Shown one piece after another: positions 43,141 to 55,643 of a stretch of DNA of 64,000 nt. Within the stretch, counting starts at the first letter, position 1. Every line of letters starts with the position of its first letter. The notes under the pieces are model-generated. The model was not told where the DNA came from and searched no databases. It saw only the letters and a list, made by a program, of their open reading frames with translations. Source of the stretch: Bugula neritina. Taxonomy: Eukaryota; Bryozoa; Gymnolaemata; Cheilostomatida; Bugulidae. The stretch spans positions 8,485,241 to 8,549,240 of the forward strand of contig OZ037768.1 in the NCBI GenBank assembly GCA_964035545.1. The letters run 5' to 3'. The position numbers and the translations under genes were made by a program.

Positions 43141-43760
43141 TAATAATAATATTAATATCAAAGTCGCAAACTGATGCAACGCACTGAAACAGGACTCGCA
43201 TGCGACTGCCATTAGCCTTAGGCTACGTTCTATTCTCTACTCGTATAACGTATAACGAGCTGCAAAGAGTTCAAGTTGATGAATGATGAAAGCCGCGTCC
43301 TTGAGTTCAAGGTCGTTTCTGGTCTAGTACTAAACTACAATAATAATTATCTTTCAATCAATGTTAATCATCGAAAGATTGAACAATTAAAAGTTGTCTC
43401 CCATAAGCAATAAAACTGGATTAGCTGGATTATAGTCCTGTAGGATATACTTTTATAATCTATAATATTAGTTTAATAAACTCAAGAGACATCCAATATG
43501 AAGTCATCTACTTCTAGTAGGTAGATAAATCTAATCTAATAATTCTGCAGACTTGGACTAAATCAAAGTGAAAGAATTTCTGTGGGTAAAATTTCTTCAG
43601 TTTTTCAGTAATTTCAGTAAGCTACTAGCAGATATATTCAATCGGTCTTGTACTTGTACTAACCATAACTATAGTTGCAACATTAACTAAGTATAAGAAT
43701 AAGTACAATTATAAATTTTTACTTTTGGTTTTATTTATTGATAGCGAGTGTGGAATGCAA

Positions 43761-43861
43761 CACAAAGTATGGGGTCACTGGGTGCAGTAACTCGTTCGGT
43801 TAGGAGTTTCAACAGTTGTGTTTAAATTTAAACACTGCACCCAACAACCCCAAACTTTGTG
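43761..43861. repeat. Inverted repeat with 28-bp arms
   Basis: Arms 43761-43788 and 43834-43861 are reverse complements at 24 of 28 positions (CACAAAGT.TGGGGT...TGGGTGCAGT). The 45-base loop contains the palindrome TTTAAATTTAAA. It could be a tiny inverted-repeat transposon remnant or a cruciform-forming site upstream of SARDH. Confidence 0.75.
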
Positions 43862-44336
43862 CCGTTTCTGGCGAATCCTTTTGTAAGCAGTATACTTTCT
43901 GTAGAAAGCAATCTGTGTTGTTAATTTTTTAAAACCGAATTTAGGTCCGCTAAACTGATCTGGGAAGCAATAAAAACATTGTGATGAAGACTAAGTAAAA
44001 TACCGACAGTATTAGAGTGCTAAGGAGGATTGTGTACATTTCAAACAATTATTTGCTGAAACAGTTGCCACTGCAAGACACGATTTGTCTATTGACATCA
44101 AAAAGTATTCTGCTATGTGGGAAATCCCATTAATCTCGCAGACTATTTGGGAGTAGGGATTGCATTGTTGCAGTGATCTAGATTCTGCTCCATTTCAAAG
44201 CTTATCTCGTCTTGTTATTGGCTTAAAGCCAGTTCAAACCAGTTTACTCAAGTTCTTCTGCAGCGCGTAACGTCATGACTGTCGCGTGTTATTTGTTTCT
44301 AGGGTAGTGGGCAGAGGTAGACTGCCTGGCTGCATT

Positions 44337-47300
44337 ATGTATAGACTGGTAGGCAATCTGGGTTTGTTGAAACAAACCCTCAGGTCTGGTAAATACACGC
44401 AAGCAAGGTTTGTTGCTGCTGAAAAGAAAGAAGTCCCTTACAAGTAAGTCCAGGATTCTGCTAGTCTTACTGTAGTCTATACTGTATGAGTATACTCATA
44501 CTGAAAGTGAGTGACAAAGCTACCAGTACCTGCATGTCATCTTAAGATTAATGGATTCATACGTTATTAGCACTGTGATGTAGGCTAGGCTAGTGTGGGC
44601 ATGTAGAAAGTTTATAACTGCTCAGAGCTTCAAAATATTTTTCTAATTCTTGCTTTGCTAATCTGTTTGGTCATTATATATAGTCATATATATCTGTAGC
44701 TACCAGCAATATAGAATTCCTTAACATTTTTATGCAATGCTATATTTGACAGAACTCTCAAAGATGCAAACTCGGATAATGTAGCCTCAGTTCCAAGTAG
44801 AGCAGATGCTGTAGTAGTTGGGGGAGGTGCTGTGGGCTGCAGTACTGTCTACCACTTGAGTAAACTTGGGTTATCAAATTCTGTGTTGATTGAGAAGGAC
44901 CAACTCACAGCTGGCACATCATGGCACACAGCAGGTATTTCTTTACAAATCAGACTAGGCTTAATATATCATCAAATATTGCTTGCACCTATTATATATG
45001 CCATACAGCTTGACCCTCTTTTACTACATAATTGTTGGTGCATATAAACCAGTTACTAAGTATTCATGGAGTAATGCTATTCACAAACCACAGAGTAAAC
45101 ATTTGGTAGCTGTTATTGACAAACCTTTTACCTTATTTATTTGCCTTTGAGTTGGGGCTGTAGTATGCATGCTGTGTAAGTAAGGTAGTGCACTGTGAAT
45201 ATAAGGTAGTAGCTTGTAAGCTGAACATCAAGTTTGTACTAGACTTGGCCTGGCTGTGATAGGTTAGGTGCTAGAGCCACAACTTAGCACAGCTATTATT
45301 CAAAGGTTGTGTAGAGCCAATCAGCTAATATATAATAGTCTTAATAGCGTCTTTCTCTGACTGCATTTTGATTGCTAGCATCTGCATTATGATATAATAG
45401 AAAATTATAGTAGCCATGTAATATTTCCTACCTTTTCACATATTTTTTCAATTTATTCCATTTGATATAGTTTTCATGTCACCATTTATGGCATCAGTCT
45501 AATGGCATCAGTTAGGACTCATGTTCACATACCGCTAAAACTATAAAACACAGCTGCTGCTATACAATACTTTATTATTTATTTAATGATATATTTTTAT
45601 TAACAGCCTTAAGTTAGTTTCCACTTTCCATTACTAGTATAATCTGATGTGTTATAACTATTTCCAAGATAGTTTAGTTTAAATTTATTGATGCAACTGA
45701 AGAATCTTTTACCAAAGCTAGGGTTGTGTCACATACAGTACAATACTGCACACCCTTGTAACTTATGGAATTGTGCTCTCTCTTGTTAGAAATGAATTAG
45801 TATAAAAATTAATTATGAATATCGTAGTTGGCTTCTGAAAGCTCCACATTGATATTTACAGCCCCTAATAAAAGCATTGATCTTTAAAAAGTATTATTTT
45901 GATATGCACCAGCATATTATATGGATAGATTTGTATTGTGTAACCTACTATTTAGGGTTGCTGTGGAGGTTGCGACCCAACGAAACAGAAATGCTGCTCA
46001 ACAACATTACCAGAAGGTTGATGGACACTTTGGAAGAAGAAACTGGTGTTCATGCAGGCTTTCATATGAATGGAGGTCTTTTTATAGCTTCTTCTAAGGA
46101 AAGATTAGATGAATATAAAAGACTGAAGACCGTTAGTATATTATTTAACTAGACCATTTTTTTAAATTTACTAATTAATTTTATCTTATTCAAACCAGCC
46201 GTTTCTAATTTAACAAAAAAGTTATTTTGTTATGCTTACATAACAAGCAGGCTGCCATGCTCTTTACATATTGTAGTTTCTGTGTGTTTCAGTTTGGTGA
46301 GTGCATGGGGATTGAGTCACACATTCTAACTCCAGACGAGGCACAGAAACTCTACCCAATAATGAATAAAGATGATCTAGTCGGAGCCCTTTACTCTCCA
46401 ACTGACGGTCACATTGACCCTGCTGGGTACTGTACTGCTCTCTCTAGAGCTGCTAAACTCAACGGTGCTCAGGTGACCGTCTTTCCACCATATTTATTCT
46501 TCGCCTCTTTCTTTGTGCACAGCTTCACCTGTAATCTCATATAAATACTGAATGTTTACAATAATTCTTTCTGCAGATAATTACTGATTGCGAAGTAATA
46601 GAAATTGAAACCCATGTTGACTCGGTGGGTAGAAGAAGAGTGAAAGCTGTAAATACATCAAAAGGGAGAATTGAAACGGATAATGTTGTAGTTTGTGGAG
46701 GTAAACCATACACATTTACTCATTGTTGCTTTGTTTTACGGTTTTAGATTCACCGGCTTTCCATGTACTGATCTCAGATCGATCTCGGCGAGATCGATCC
46801 ATGGAAAGACTTCAAAGATTGATCTCAGTCGTTCTGAGCTGGTCGGTCTGTAGAGCTCGAACTCAGATCGATCTCAAGGCAATAAGACCATGGAAAGACA
46901 AAAGATCGATCCGAGAAGTAGAAAAATGACTGCTCGCTAAAATGTCGTCTGCTAATAAAAATGATAACTTATTGTTAATTACTAAGCAAAGTACTTAATA
47001 ATTAAGATAGCCACCTTTTCAAGTGGCAAAACTTTGACTTCCAGTAAAATGATTAAGAAAACTTAATTATGTAAAATTATAGACGGTAGAAGATGCGAAA
47101 AGTGAGAGCATTTAAATTGAATTTAAATGACTAGTATAACGCACTGTCATTAGTTATTTGCTGCGTAATTTTAAGCCTAATAGTCTCGTAAGTTTATGAA
47201 TAAGCTGCACAACAGCTATTAATTTTATATAAGCTGTCAAGCTAAAATATTAAAATCAATTATCTTAAATTGGCCAAATTACTTCATATTAAAAGCTTTA

Positions 47301-50300
47301 CTGCGTAGAGTTTATAGCTGACGTTAAATTTTAGACTATGAAAATTTTGGTTTTCAACAGCAGTAGCTTTTATCACTCAGGTGGGTGAAAAAATTATACT
47401 ATTAAAGTAGTCTTCACCTAAGAGGAGGCAACTCCCAGAGATCGATCTGACACTTTCATGGAAAAACGATCGATCTGAGCACATTACTCAGATCGATCTC
47501 AGCGAGATCGATCTGAGATCGGTACATGGAAAGCCCGTGATATTGTGGTGTCTTTTGATAAGATAGTAAGTTAACTGAAATTAAGTGTGTTTCTTCACAT
47601 ATTTTATGTTATGTTCTTTTTATTTTGGTTAAGAAGAATTAGCAGTAAGATTACGTAGTATAGAGTAGATTATATGTAGCTGTATCACACTGAAGCTCCC
47701 TAGTAACTAACCAGTGAAAATGATTGAATATCGGACATGATGGGCATGACTGTATGTTATTGGTTTAACAGACTGACAGCTTAATAAGGAGTGACAGCAG
47801 TTGACTGATGTAATAGACTAATAGTAATTGTAGATGCCATCATAGCTCATGATATATTAACAAGTCTAGTTCAATACACAGTATATTTTTTTTATAATGT
47901 GATAGTATAGTTTAAATATTATTCAAATCGTTGAATATTTGGCATTGTTATCACTCATTCACTTGAGTTTATACTCACTATCCCTGTGAGCACTGCTCAT
48001 TAAAGGGGGTTTCTTAAATCAGACTAAGACTTGTTCATATGTGGCACTGGGGCCATTATGACTGAATGCTTTTCCTAACAACTCTGAAGGTGTTTGGACT
48101 TTGTGTTGGTATTACTAGGCCAGCTCTCTAACCACTACATTACAGCTGCTCTCTAAAATATCAATGCTATCCTCCTGTAAATATTGGTTTCCTCTATTTC
48201 TCTGCAGGATGTTGGGCTCCCCACATTCTAGAGTCAGTTGGTGTTAAACTTCCCCAGTACACATTCAAGCACTCGTATATAGTTACCGAGACTATCGAAG
48301 GCGTGAAAGGTATGCCCAGTATACGAGATCATGATTTGTCTATCTATTTGAAAGTACAAGGAGACGTCATACAAGTGGGAGGGTACGAGCCTAGACCTGT
48401 CATCATGGACGAAGGGGTGAGTATGGAGGCTTATGTGTTGATAGATTGCTCAGGGTGCAGGGATTGGTCAGTTCCGACAATTAGTATATAGCAGAAAGAT
48501 GAATAAACAGTGGCTAATAGACAACAACTATTGTTTTTGGAGTTTACTTTAATATTTTGCTGCACACTTGCGGTATTTTATTGGTTGTGTTTAGTGAGTT
48601 ACAATTTTATTTGTTAATAAATGGTAAAGCTTATCTGTTGTAATTGTAACATTGAAGGTGTTTTAGGTTATAATCAATATAGATTTTTTTCCAATTTGAC
48701 TGTTACTCAGCATTAGTGTTTTTCACAGTTTTATTGGGCAGTTGGTTCTGAAGTTGTATGTCTGAATATTACTTTTTTTCATGCTCTAACTGACTACTTT
48801 TTTAAATTCTAGTGATTGCGTAAATAAGTAAGTTTAATAATATCTGCTAAACCTTGACGTGTATATTTATTTGCATTAGGTGCCAAAAGATTTTGCATTT
48901 AGTCTTTTTGAACTTGACTGGGATTCATTTGGGGTACATATTGAGAGTGCATGTAAAAGAATTCCTGAAATAGCTGAGACTGGAATTAGATCCACAGTTT
49001 CAGGACCTGGTGAGTGTCTGCTGCTACACTCTGTAGTTTCACCTTCTATCTATAAACCTGCACTAAAGGTCTTGGTTTCGTACTGTAAATCTTACAAACT
49101 TCTCTCACTTGTACACGCAAATCTTGTGTAGAGCATATTAAATATATAATAATAGTTATATATTATATCATTCTTATATTATTATTATATAATAAATTTG
49201 ATATATAGTAGTAATTATTTAATATAGAATAATAAAGCATAGTATTTAAAAATATTAATATGCTGTTGTATGTTTTGGAATGAACTTTAGTTATCAAAAC
49301 TATATTTTGTTAGAGTCATTTACTCCTGACGGGAGTCCCCTGATGGGCCCCAACCCTCATATATCAGGACTGTTCCATGCTCATGGCTACAACAGTGGGG
49401 GGCTTATGCTGTCAGGTGGAAGTGGTAAGATGCTTGCTCAGTGGGTAATCAACGGGGAACCAGAGCTGGATATGTTCGACTATGACATCAGGTGGACATA
49501 ACTCCCTGTTGCTAAACCTGTGACATCAGGTGGAAACACCTTGTACAAATAAAACATTTTATTTTGTTAATAAGAACATTAGCAAGTTTTATTTATTTAT
49601 TTAAAAAAATAACATCTATTCAAAGCTTACATTGGTATCTGTAGAAATATTATGCGTATTAAGCAATGAGTAGTAAGATATTCGAGTTCTAAACACATGG
49701 TGCAAAGTGACTTAGCAATGTAAAGACTGTTATTCTTGTGCTACCAGACCAACTATAAGAAGGTAAGGCTGAGTAGCAAGCTTTATAGGAACTCAATTTA
49801 CTCTCAAAATATTGCATTATTCATGGAGTACAGGGTGAATACTCCTTCTAGTTCTCACGATTATTTTAGTTACTACACAGAATTTTCAGTTGGGAAGTAG
49901 TTTATCTAGTTGGAATCTAGTTTGAATAAATAAATTGAAATCCTGTCAATTTAATGGCAAATATTGTAAACCTATTTGGTGTGAATTGATGTATGCCACT
50001 GCCATAGAAGTCAATTGGGTTTTCTTGTGGATGGCTCAGTGGTGTGGTTAATAAGGGTTCACTGTTAGGTCTTTGTATGCCCAAACTGTGTTTTTATTGT
50101 ATTTCTTTTGTTTTGGAATTCAAATCTTAAAAGCTGGGAATATTTTTGAGCACTTGATGTTGTAAACTGTTATTGTGGCTGGTGCCATCATTACAGCTGA
50201 TTTCGTCAATATCATCACCATAATAATTAGCTAACCCTGAGTATAGCTGGTTTCTATGTAATCTATAGGCGATTCAACGAGAAGCTACTGGATAATAAGA

Positions 50301-53300
50301 CATGGCTTAGAGAGCAATGTCATGAGCATTACGCCAAGCACTACTCTATACACTACCATTTTGATGAACCTCTTGGTGGACGCCTGGCGATTAAAGATGC
50401 TCTTTATCAGGTATACATACCTCCTCTCAGTTATAATAATATTGTGTACATGTAACCATCAGATTTCACAGGTTTGTTCTTAAACTGTCTAATTCAACTT
50501 TTTTAAATGTGTTTTTGCAAATAAGAAGATACGAAATTATATAACTGATTTTTCACCTGATTAACAGTTGAACTATTTAGATAGCAGAAGAATGTGTTAT
50601 TAGAAACTTCCAGTTTTTGTAAAATTGATGTTATTTCTTTTTAAACTATTCCGAATCTCCTACGTTTTTTATCATATAAAAGGGTCAGCTACTCTGGTAC
50701 TAAAACGTGGCAGATTTTATTGTTTTATTATAGCATTTTTCGTCTTGTCTAGGTCACACTGAGGGGGTATGAAATGATAATCAAATGATATACTGCCATT
50801 ATATTGTTATGTCATATTTGTTAAATTGTATTTACTATCCTTTATGTTGTATGAAATGTTATAAATATTTCACCAGAGCCTAATATTATCATTCTTACAG
50901 ACCTTATTGGATGATGGTTGCTTCTACCAGTTTAAAGGTGGATGGGAGCGCCCAGGATGGTATGATAAGGACAACATAGCACCTGTAAGTTCTACAGAAT
51001 CTGCTTTTATAATAAATATTAACAGCTCAAAATGATAAACTAACATTCGAATTTCAGTGCAATAACCACGTGCATAGATAATTGTATGTATCACAAAATA
51101 ATATAGAGCAATTCTACTAATTATTATAATAAAACTTGTCTAGTCTTATTTTAATGACTATATAATATTATATTTTCATAGTTATTTTTAGCCATTGCCA
51201 TATGATTACTATGGTGAATATGGATATCCTAAAAATGACCCTGATCCATACACAGACAGACTGGTTATGGACTATACATTTGACCACCCTAAACAGCATG
51301 CTATGGTAAGCTTATCTACTGTTTATAAATATATGTATACACCTAAATTCAAGCACATCCACAAATATTTAATTTAATATATAAAGCAATTTGTAGTTGA
51401 CACTTGAATACATGCTTTCTATAGATAGAAATAAGTTTGCTACTTGTTATTCATTTCCTTGTTCATGTGTAGATTGGTGAAGAGTGTTTAAACGCACGAA
51501 ATAGTGTGAACATGTTCAACATGTCCTACTTTGGGAAATTCTACTTGTGTGGACCTGATGCTACAAAGGCTGCGGAATGGATATTTAGTAACAACATGGA
51601 TAAGCATCCAGGTACAGCTTCTGTGTTATAAGTGATCGTAAGATAATTATTTCTCAAGACAAATAGGGCAACTTATTAACTCTAGCTGCTTATTTATTTA
51701 ATTTATGTTTTTCACAAAGTGTAATGATTGAAGCTGGAAATATTTTGATTTTAGGAACTACCACCTATACTTGTATGCTTAACAAGTTGGGTGGTATTGA
51801 AAGTGACCTCACAGTTAGTGTGGTTGAAGATGATGGTCCTCAGGCTGCTTTTGGAGTTGAAGGTAAAATAGCTTCTTTATGTGCTATGACTCTAAAAATG
51901 CTTCTTACACATTTTACGTTTGAACTTCACACTGTGATAGTTTAGCCTATGCTTGTTGTATGAGAGGAAGTATTGGAACAAGCAGTTGAACCTACCATAT
52001 CAACTCAGCTGTCATTTGTGGAAATTCAATAAAAATATTTCTTACACTTTTAAAATCATTGCTGTGATGCAATATAATTATTCAGCAATTCTGGCCAAAC
52101 TATTTACCGCAATACTTCACATGTCAAAAGATGTAACTTTTTTCTAAATGGAATAAATTCTGCTGGGTAAATTCATTACTTGTACTTTACAGTAGCACTC
52201 GAAGTATTAGGTCTCACTAAATTTCAGTAGCACGTTTTATCAGGTGTGCTTATATATTGATATGTAAACATGTAAACATATTATGTATATCATCAACTGT
52301 GTATGCAGAGGTGGGATTGGTTTCTTTTTGTAGGTAGAAGTTATTATGCAGCAGTAGGTGGCGGTTTCTCCCCATATGTTAAATCTAGAATAGCGGATAT
52401 TATTGCACAAGAAAAGTTTGACTGTCAAGTAAAAGATTTGTCTCATGATATGATACTGTTGAGTATTCAAGGACCAAAGAGGTACGCCCTGCTAGTATCA
52501 TATGTTTCTATTTCTTGTGCTTCAAGTAGTATAAACTGTAAACTAGGGGATTTGTGGATTTTCCCATCTCGACCATTCACTCTGCAACAGTCATTTGTTT
52601 CAAGCTTTCATTATTAATCTCATTAAATTTTGCAGTTGTTTTTGTTGCAATGAAGTTTTGATGGGTCTAGTTAGTGGAAATAATCACTTTGCTCACATTT
52701 ATTCTAAGCTCTCTTTTTCATGTCCTTGTTTTCTATTTAATTAAGAAATAGCATTAGAAAATTTATTATATATGATTATTTATACAAAACAGCCTTGAGT
52801 AAATTGTAATGTTCAATTTCAACTAAACTTATTTCTTGGAAATATTGAGTAAATTTTTGAAATCATTCATGGTTCTGTATCAAAGTGATTTCTGAGACTT
52901 AGTATCTCTTGATTGTGTTTTAGCCGTGATATTCTATCCAAGCTTTGCCCTCAAACTGACTTCTCCAATGAATCCTTTCCTTTCTCAAGTCATCAGGTAA
53001 ACAAATGAGAGGCAGTGAATGTCCACATTATATTTCTAAATATACTGTTTATTAGTAATTATATTTCTTTTCTACAGCAATACTTATGCAAAAGATATCA
53101 TTACAAATACGTATTAAAATGTTCAATAAGATAGGGTTTTTATTCGGAATATTTTCATTTTAATTTATGGCTTAAGTCTAATATTTTTAATAAAATATTA
53201 TGATATGCTGTGTGTAGTAAATTTTATTGGTAGTAGGTATATACTGTGTTTTTTACAGCTTGTAACTATTGGTGGGCATGTAGTGAGAGCAATGAGAGTT

Positions 53301-54976
53301 AGTTTTATTGGAGAGTTGGGGTGGGAACTGCACGCCTCAAACTCTGCAGCACTGGATGTTTACAACACAGTAATGGAAGCTGGTAAAGAATTTGGGCTAA
53401 GAAATTCTGGATATCGCGCATTAGATTCACTTAGCATGGAAAAAGGTTAGTGTAGAAACTCTCAAGGGTTAACTATATCAGATGTTTACAGTTCTCACTG
53501 TTGCTTATTTTAAAAGAGCAGCAACTGCAGCCATGTAACACTATTAGGACTGATTCACTGTGTAACTTTGTAGCTGGTGCTATCGGGCTGAAGCTGTAAT
53601 GTGTGTTATACTTGTTGTATTATATAATTATTCTAACCATGGGTGTCTATTGAAACCCTTGCAATTACAGTTAACTGCTGGGAAACAGTATTATTATTCA
53701 CATACTCTTTAATACTTTTCTCACTAACTTTAGTAGAATAAAAGGTCTCCCATAAATTTATTTCTGTGTTTTAGCCATGTAAACATTTTACATGGCAACA
53801 TGTAAAACGTTTACATTTTACATGTAAGCATTTTATATTTTACATTTTACATGTGGTGAATTACTATTTATTATTTTATTTATTAACAATTTATGAGTAT
53901 TTTTAGACATTAAACCTCTTACAATGTTGCAATGACATATTATATCTTCTAGGATATCGCATGTGGCACTCTGATATCAGATCAGACGACTCCCCACTAG
54001 AGGCTGACTTGACCTTCACATGTAAACTTAAAACAGATATACCATTCGTTGGAAGGCAAGCAGTTGAAGAGTATAAGGCTAGCGGTATACAGAAACGTCT
54101 TGTGTGTTTCACACTTGATCAGTGAGTCTGTCAACTTTATATTATTCTAGCACATTCTATACATTGCTGTGTTTAGTTTTTATGCACCATATAGATGCAA
54201 ATTTGCTTTTTTTAGTTTTTTTTTGTAAATTAAGCTTTAAGTAAAAAAGCCTGCGTGTTCCCTTAGTTGCTGATGTAAAATATATTTGATGCAGAAACTT
54301 GGCTCTACACGGACTAGAAACAATATATAGAAATGGGGAAGCAGTTGGTTATATTCGGAGGGCGGAGTTTGCATTTGCCTTGGGTAAAGAGGTTGCTTGG
54401 GGTTATGTAAAAAATACAGCAGGTGGTCCTGTAAATAAAGATTTTATCTTGTCTGGTAGGTTTTAGGATTTCCTATGCAACTCTTTTTTACACGTTTTAA
54501 TTTATGAATGCTGCAAGAAGCATAAAGCTAATAACTGCACAATATGTAAATGAAAAAAATAACATCTACAAGTTGTTTTTTTAATTATTATAAATATATG
54601 CATGTATATGCGTGTAGTATAGTTTTCATTTTAGTTAAACCATGGCACCTGACAAGTTCAGTTTGCTGCACAAAACTGTAGTTTAGTGCTAAAGATCTTT
54701 TACTAAATTTCAAAATATGAAATGTGTTGTTGTGTTTACACTTATGAACACTTCATGGTGATGCTATGTATTTTTTTAATCCTAAATATATATGCAATTT
54801 TTTATAAAACCTTTTAGCCTATGGTACATTATTTTTTTTTGGTTTTGATTAATGCATTCAATATTTTAGGAAGCTATCAAATAGATAGGATGGGACAACT
54901 CCTAGATGCTACCGTACACATGAAGAGTCCCTTTGATCCTAAAAATAGGCGATTGATGGGGTTTTATGATGAGTGA
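44337..54976 (+). CDS. SARDH: Sarcosine dehydrogenase, mitochondrial
   Basis: Flavoenzyme that oxidatively demethylates sarcosine to glycine in the mitochondrial matrix, passing one carbon to tetrahydrofolate. Nineteen exons: 44337-44443, 44753-44934, 45956-46131, 46293-46472, 46577-46700, 48208-48416, 48880-49009, 49314-49491, 50269-50410, 50901-50984, 51192-51305, 51473-51611, 51755-51862, 52334-52481, 52924-52996, 53259-53445, 53953-54121, 54295-54455, 54870-54976. They give 905 codons plus stop (human 918). A basic, acid-free N-terminus suggests a mitochondrial leader. GGGAVG (59-64) is the FAD dinucleotide fold and H94 in SWHTAG is the expected covalent flavin site. NGGLFIAS and RDHDLSIYL follow the family. 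The C-terminal half is the folate-binding GCV_T/aminomethyltransferase-like region ([40 protein letters not shown]). It aligns better with SARDH than with dimethylglycine dehydrogenase (LLWRLRPNE). Intron 5 contains a transposon and a SINE. Confidence 0.94.
46750..47540. mobile_element. Non-autonomous inverted-repeat DNA transposon (MITE-like), GATC-palindrome rich
   Basis: Outer 50 bases at the two ends are inverted repeats matching at about 46 of 50 positions (TCACCGGCTTTCCATGTACT against TCACGGGCTTTCCATGTACC, and on through the palindrome AGATCGATCT). Subterminal zones carry about eight near-copies of AGATCGATCT and several of CATGGAAAG. The interior is AT-rich with no transposase frame. 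It lies in SARDH intron 5. I could not fix a target-site duplication, so the superfamily is open. Confidence 0.85.
47964..48152 (-). mobile_element. tRNA-derived SINE, copy 4
   Basis: Minus-strand reading gives an A-box-like GTAGTGGTTAGAGAGCTGG, a core GTTGTTAGGAAAAGCATTC, AGTGCCACATATGAACAAGT and the tail CTCACAGGGATAGTGAGTAT, in the same order as copy 1. It sits in SARDH intron 5, about 420 bases after the inverted-repeat transposon. Confidence 0.7.
49548..49553 (+). terminator. Candidate intronic polyadenylation signal in SARDH
   Basis: AATAAA 47 bases after an in-frame stop (49499-49501) reached by reading through the weak exon 8 donor (AG|GTGGAC). Downstream sequence is T-rich. Use of this site would give a 431-residue protein containing only the dehydrogenase half. 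Confidence 0.35.
53776..53854. repeat. Short ACATGTAAA-type repeat cluster
   Basis: TTTACATG and its reverse complement CATGTAAA recur about seven times in 80 bases (CATGTAAACATTTTACATGG, ACATGTAAAACGTTTACATT). It lies in SARDH intron 16, about 100 bases before exon 17. Confidence 0.7.
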
Positions 54977-55643
54977 AGAAGCTGAATTTTTGCTGTTAGA
55001 TTAATATGATGAGGCTATCATTTTTATGCTATTTGTAAATTTCCGTAAAACATGCAGTTTTTAGATCTACATTTTATTTTGATACATTTTTTATATAAAA
55101 CTTATGCATTATCATTATGACAAGTCCAACCCTATTCTCAGTAAAAACTTGTTTTCACTTTTTTGTTACTGCATTGCGTTTTGTTATTCAAGTTGTTAGT
55201 ATTTTAAAACAATACAATTATGTTTACTATGAAATCAAGTGGTTTTTACATCTAAATTTTGCCAAGTGTATTAAATCAGTCTTTCTTTGAGAAAATAAAA
55301 TAGTTGCTGTAAAATTTAAAAATATTAGCTGTTAGAAAACAACATAGATCAAAGACAGCGAAAGTGTCATTTAGTGTTTGTATATTAAATACAAATATCA
55401 ATTAATCTTGTGCAATCGCACCATGAGATGAGTGTTGAATACCATAAAGTAGCAGTATTGGAAAACTAATATACTCTGCTCATTTACATAATATTGATAG
55501 TCAATATTTAGAGCTGCTCTATCGCTTTTGTGGATTTATCATTCTGGGAAAAGACTTCGGTTAATTTAGTGTTAATTAATTGCTAATGATTGATATATAA
55601 CTTCTGGCTCGCTGTGTACAATCACTTCTCTACCGGTCTTACA
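54977..55643. other. SARDH 3' UTR and SLC32A1 upstream region
   Basis: The two same-strand genes are only 667 bases apart. AATAAA at 55294-55299 probably ends SARDH. The rest would be the SLC32A1 promoter and 5' UTR. No promoter element is identifiable. Confidence 0.5.
55294..55299 (+). terminator. SARDH polyadenylation signal
   Basis: AATAAA about 320 bases after the SARDH stop codon and before the SLC32A1 start; the first canonical hexamer on this strand. Confidence 0.5.

Larger units (their letters stand above)
41696..44336. other. Divergent intergenic region RNase H1 / SARDH
   Basis: About 2.6 kb between head-to-head start codons, containing both promoters. No promoter motif can be fixed. 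It carries a degenerate ACT/AGT repeat tract (42284-43140) and a 28-bp-arm inverted repeat (43761-43861), both listed separately. No coding sequence was seen. Confidence 0.5.

Noticed and set aside
55590-55643. Upstream extension of SLC32A1
   Set aside because: The frame is open but begins with TTG; the first ATG in frame is at 55644 and gives a normal N-terminus.
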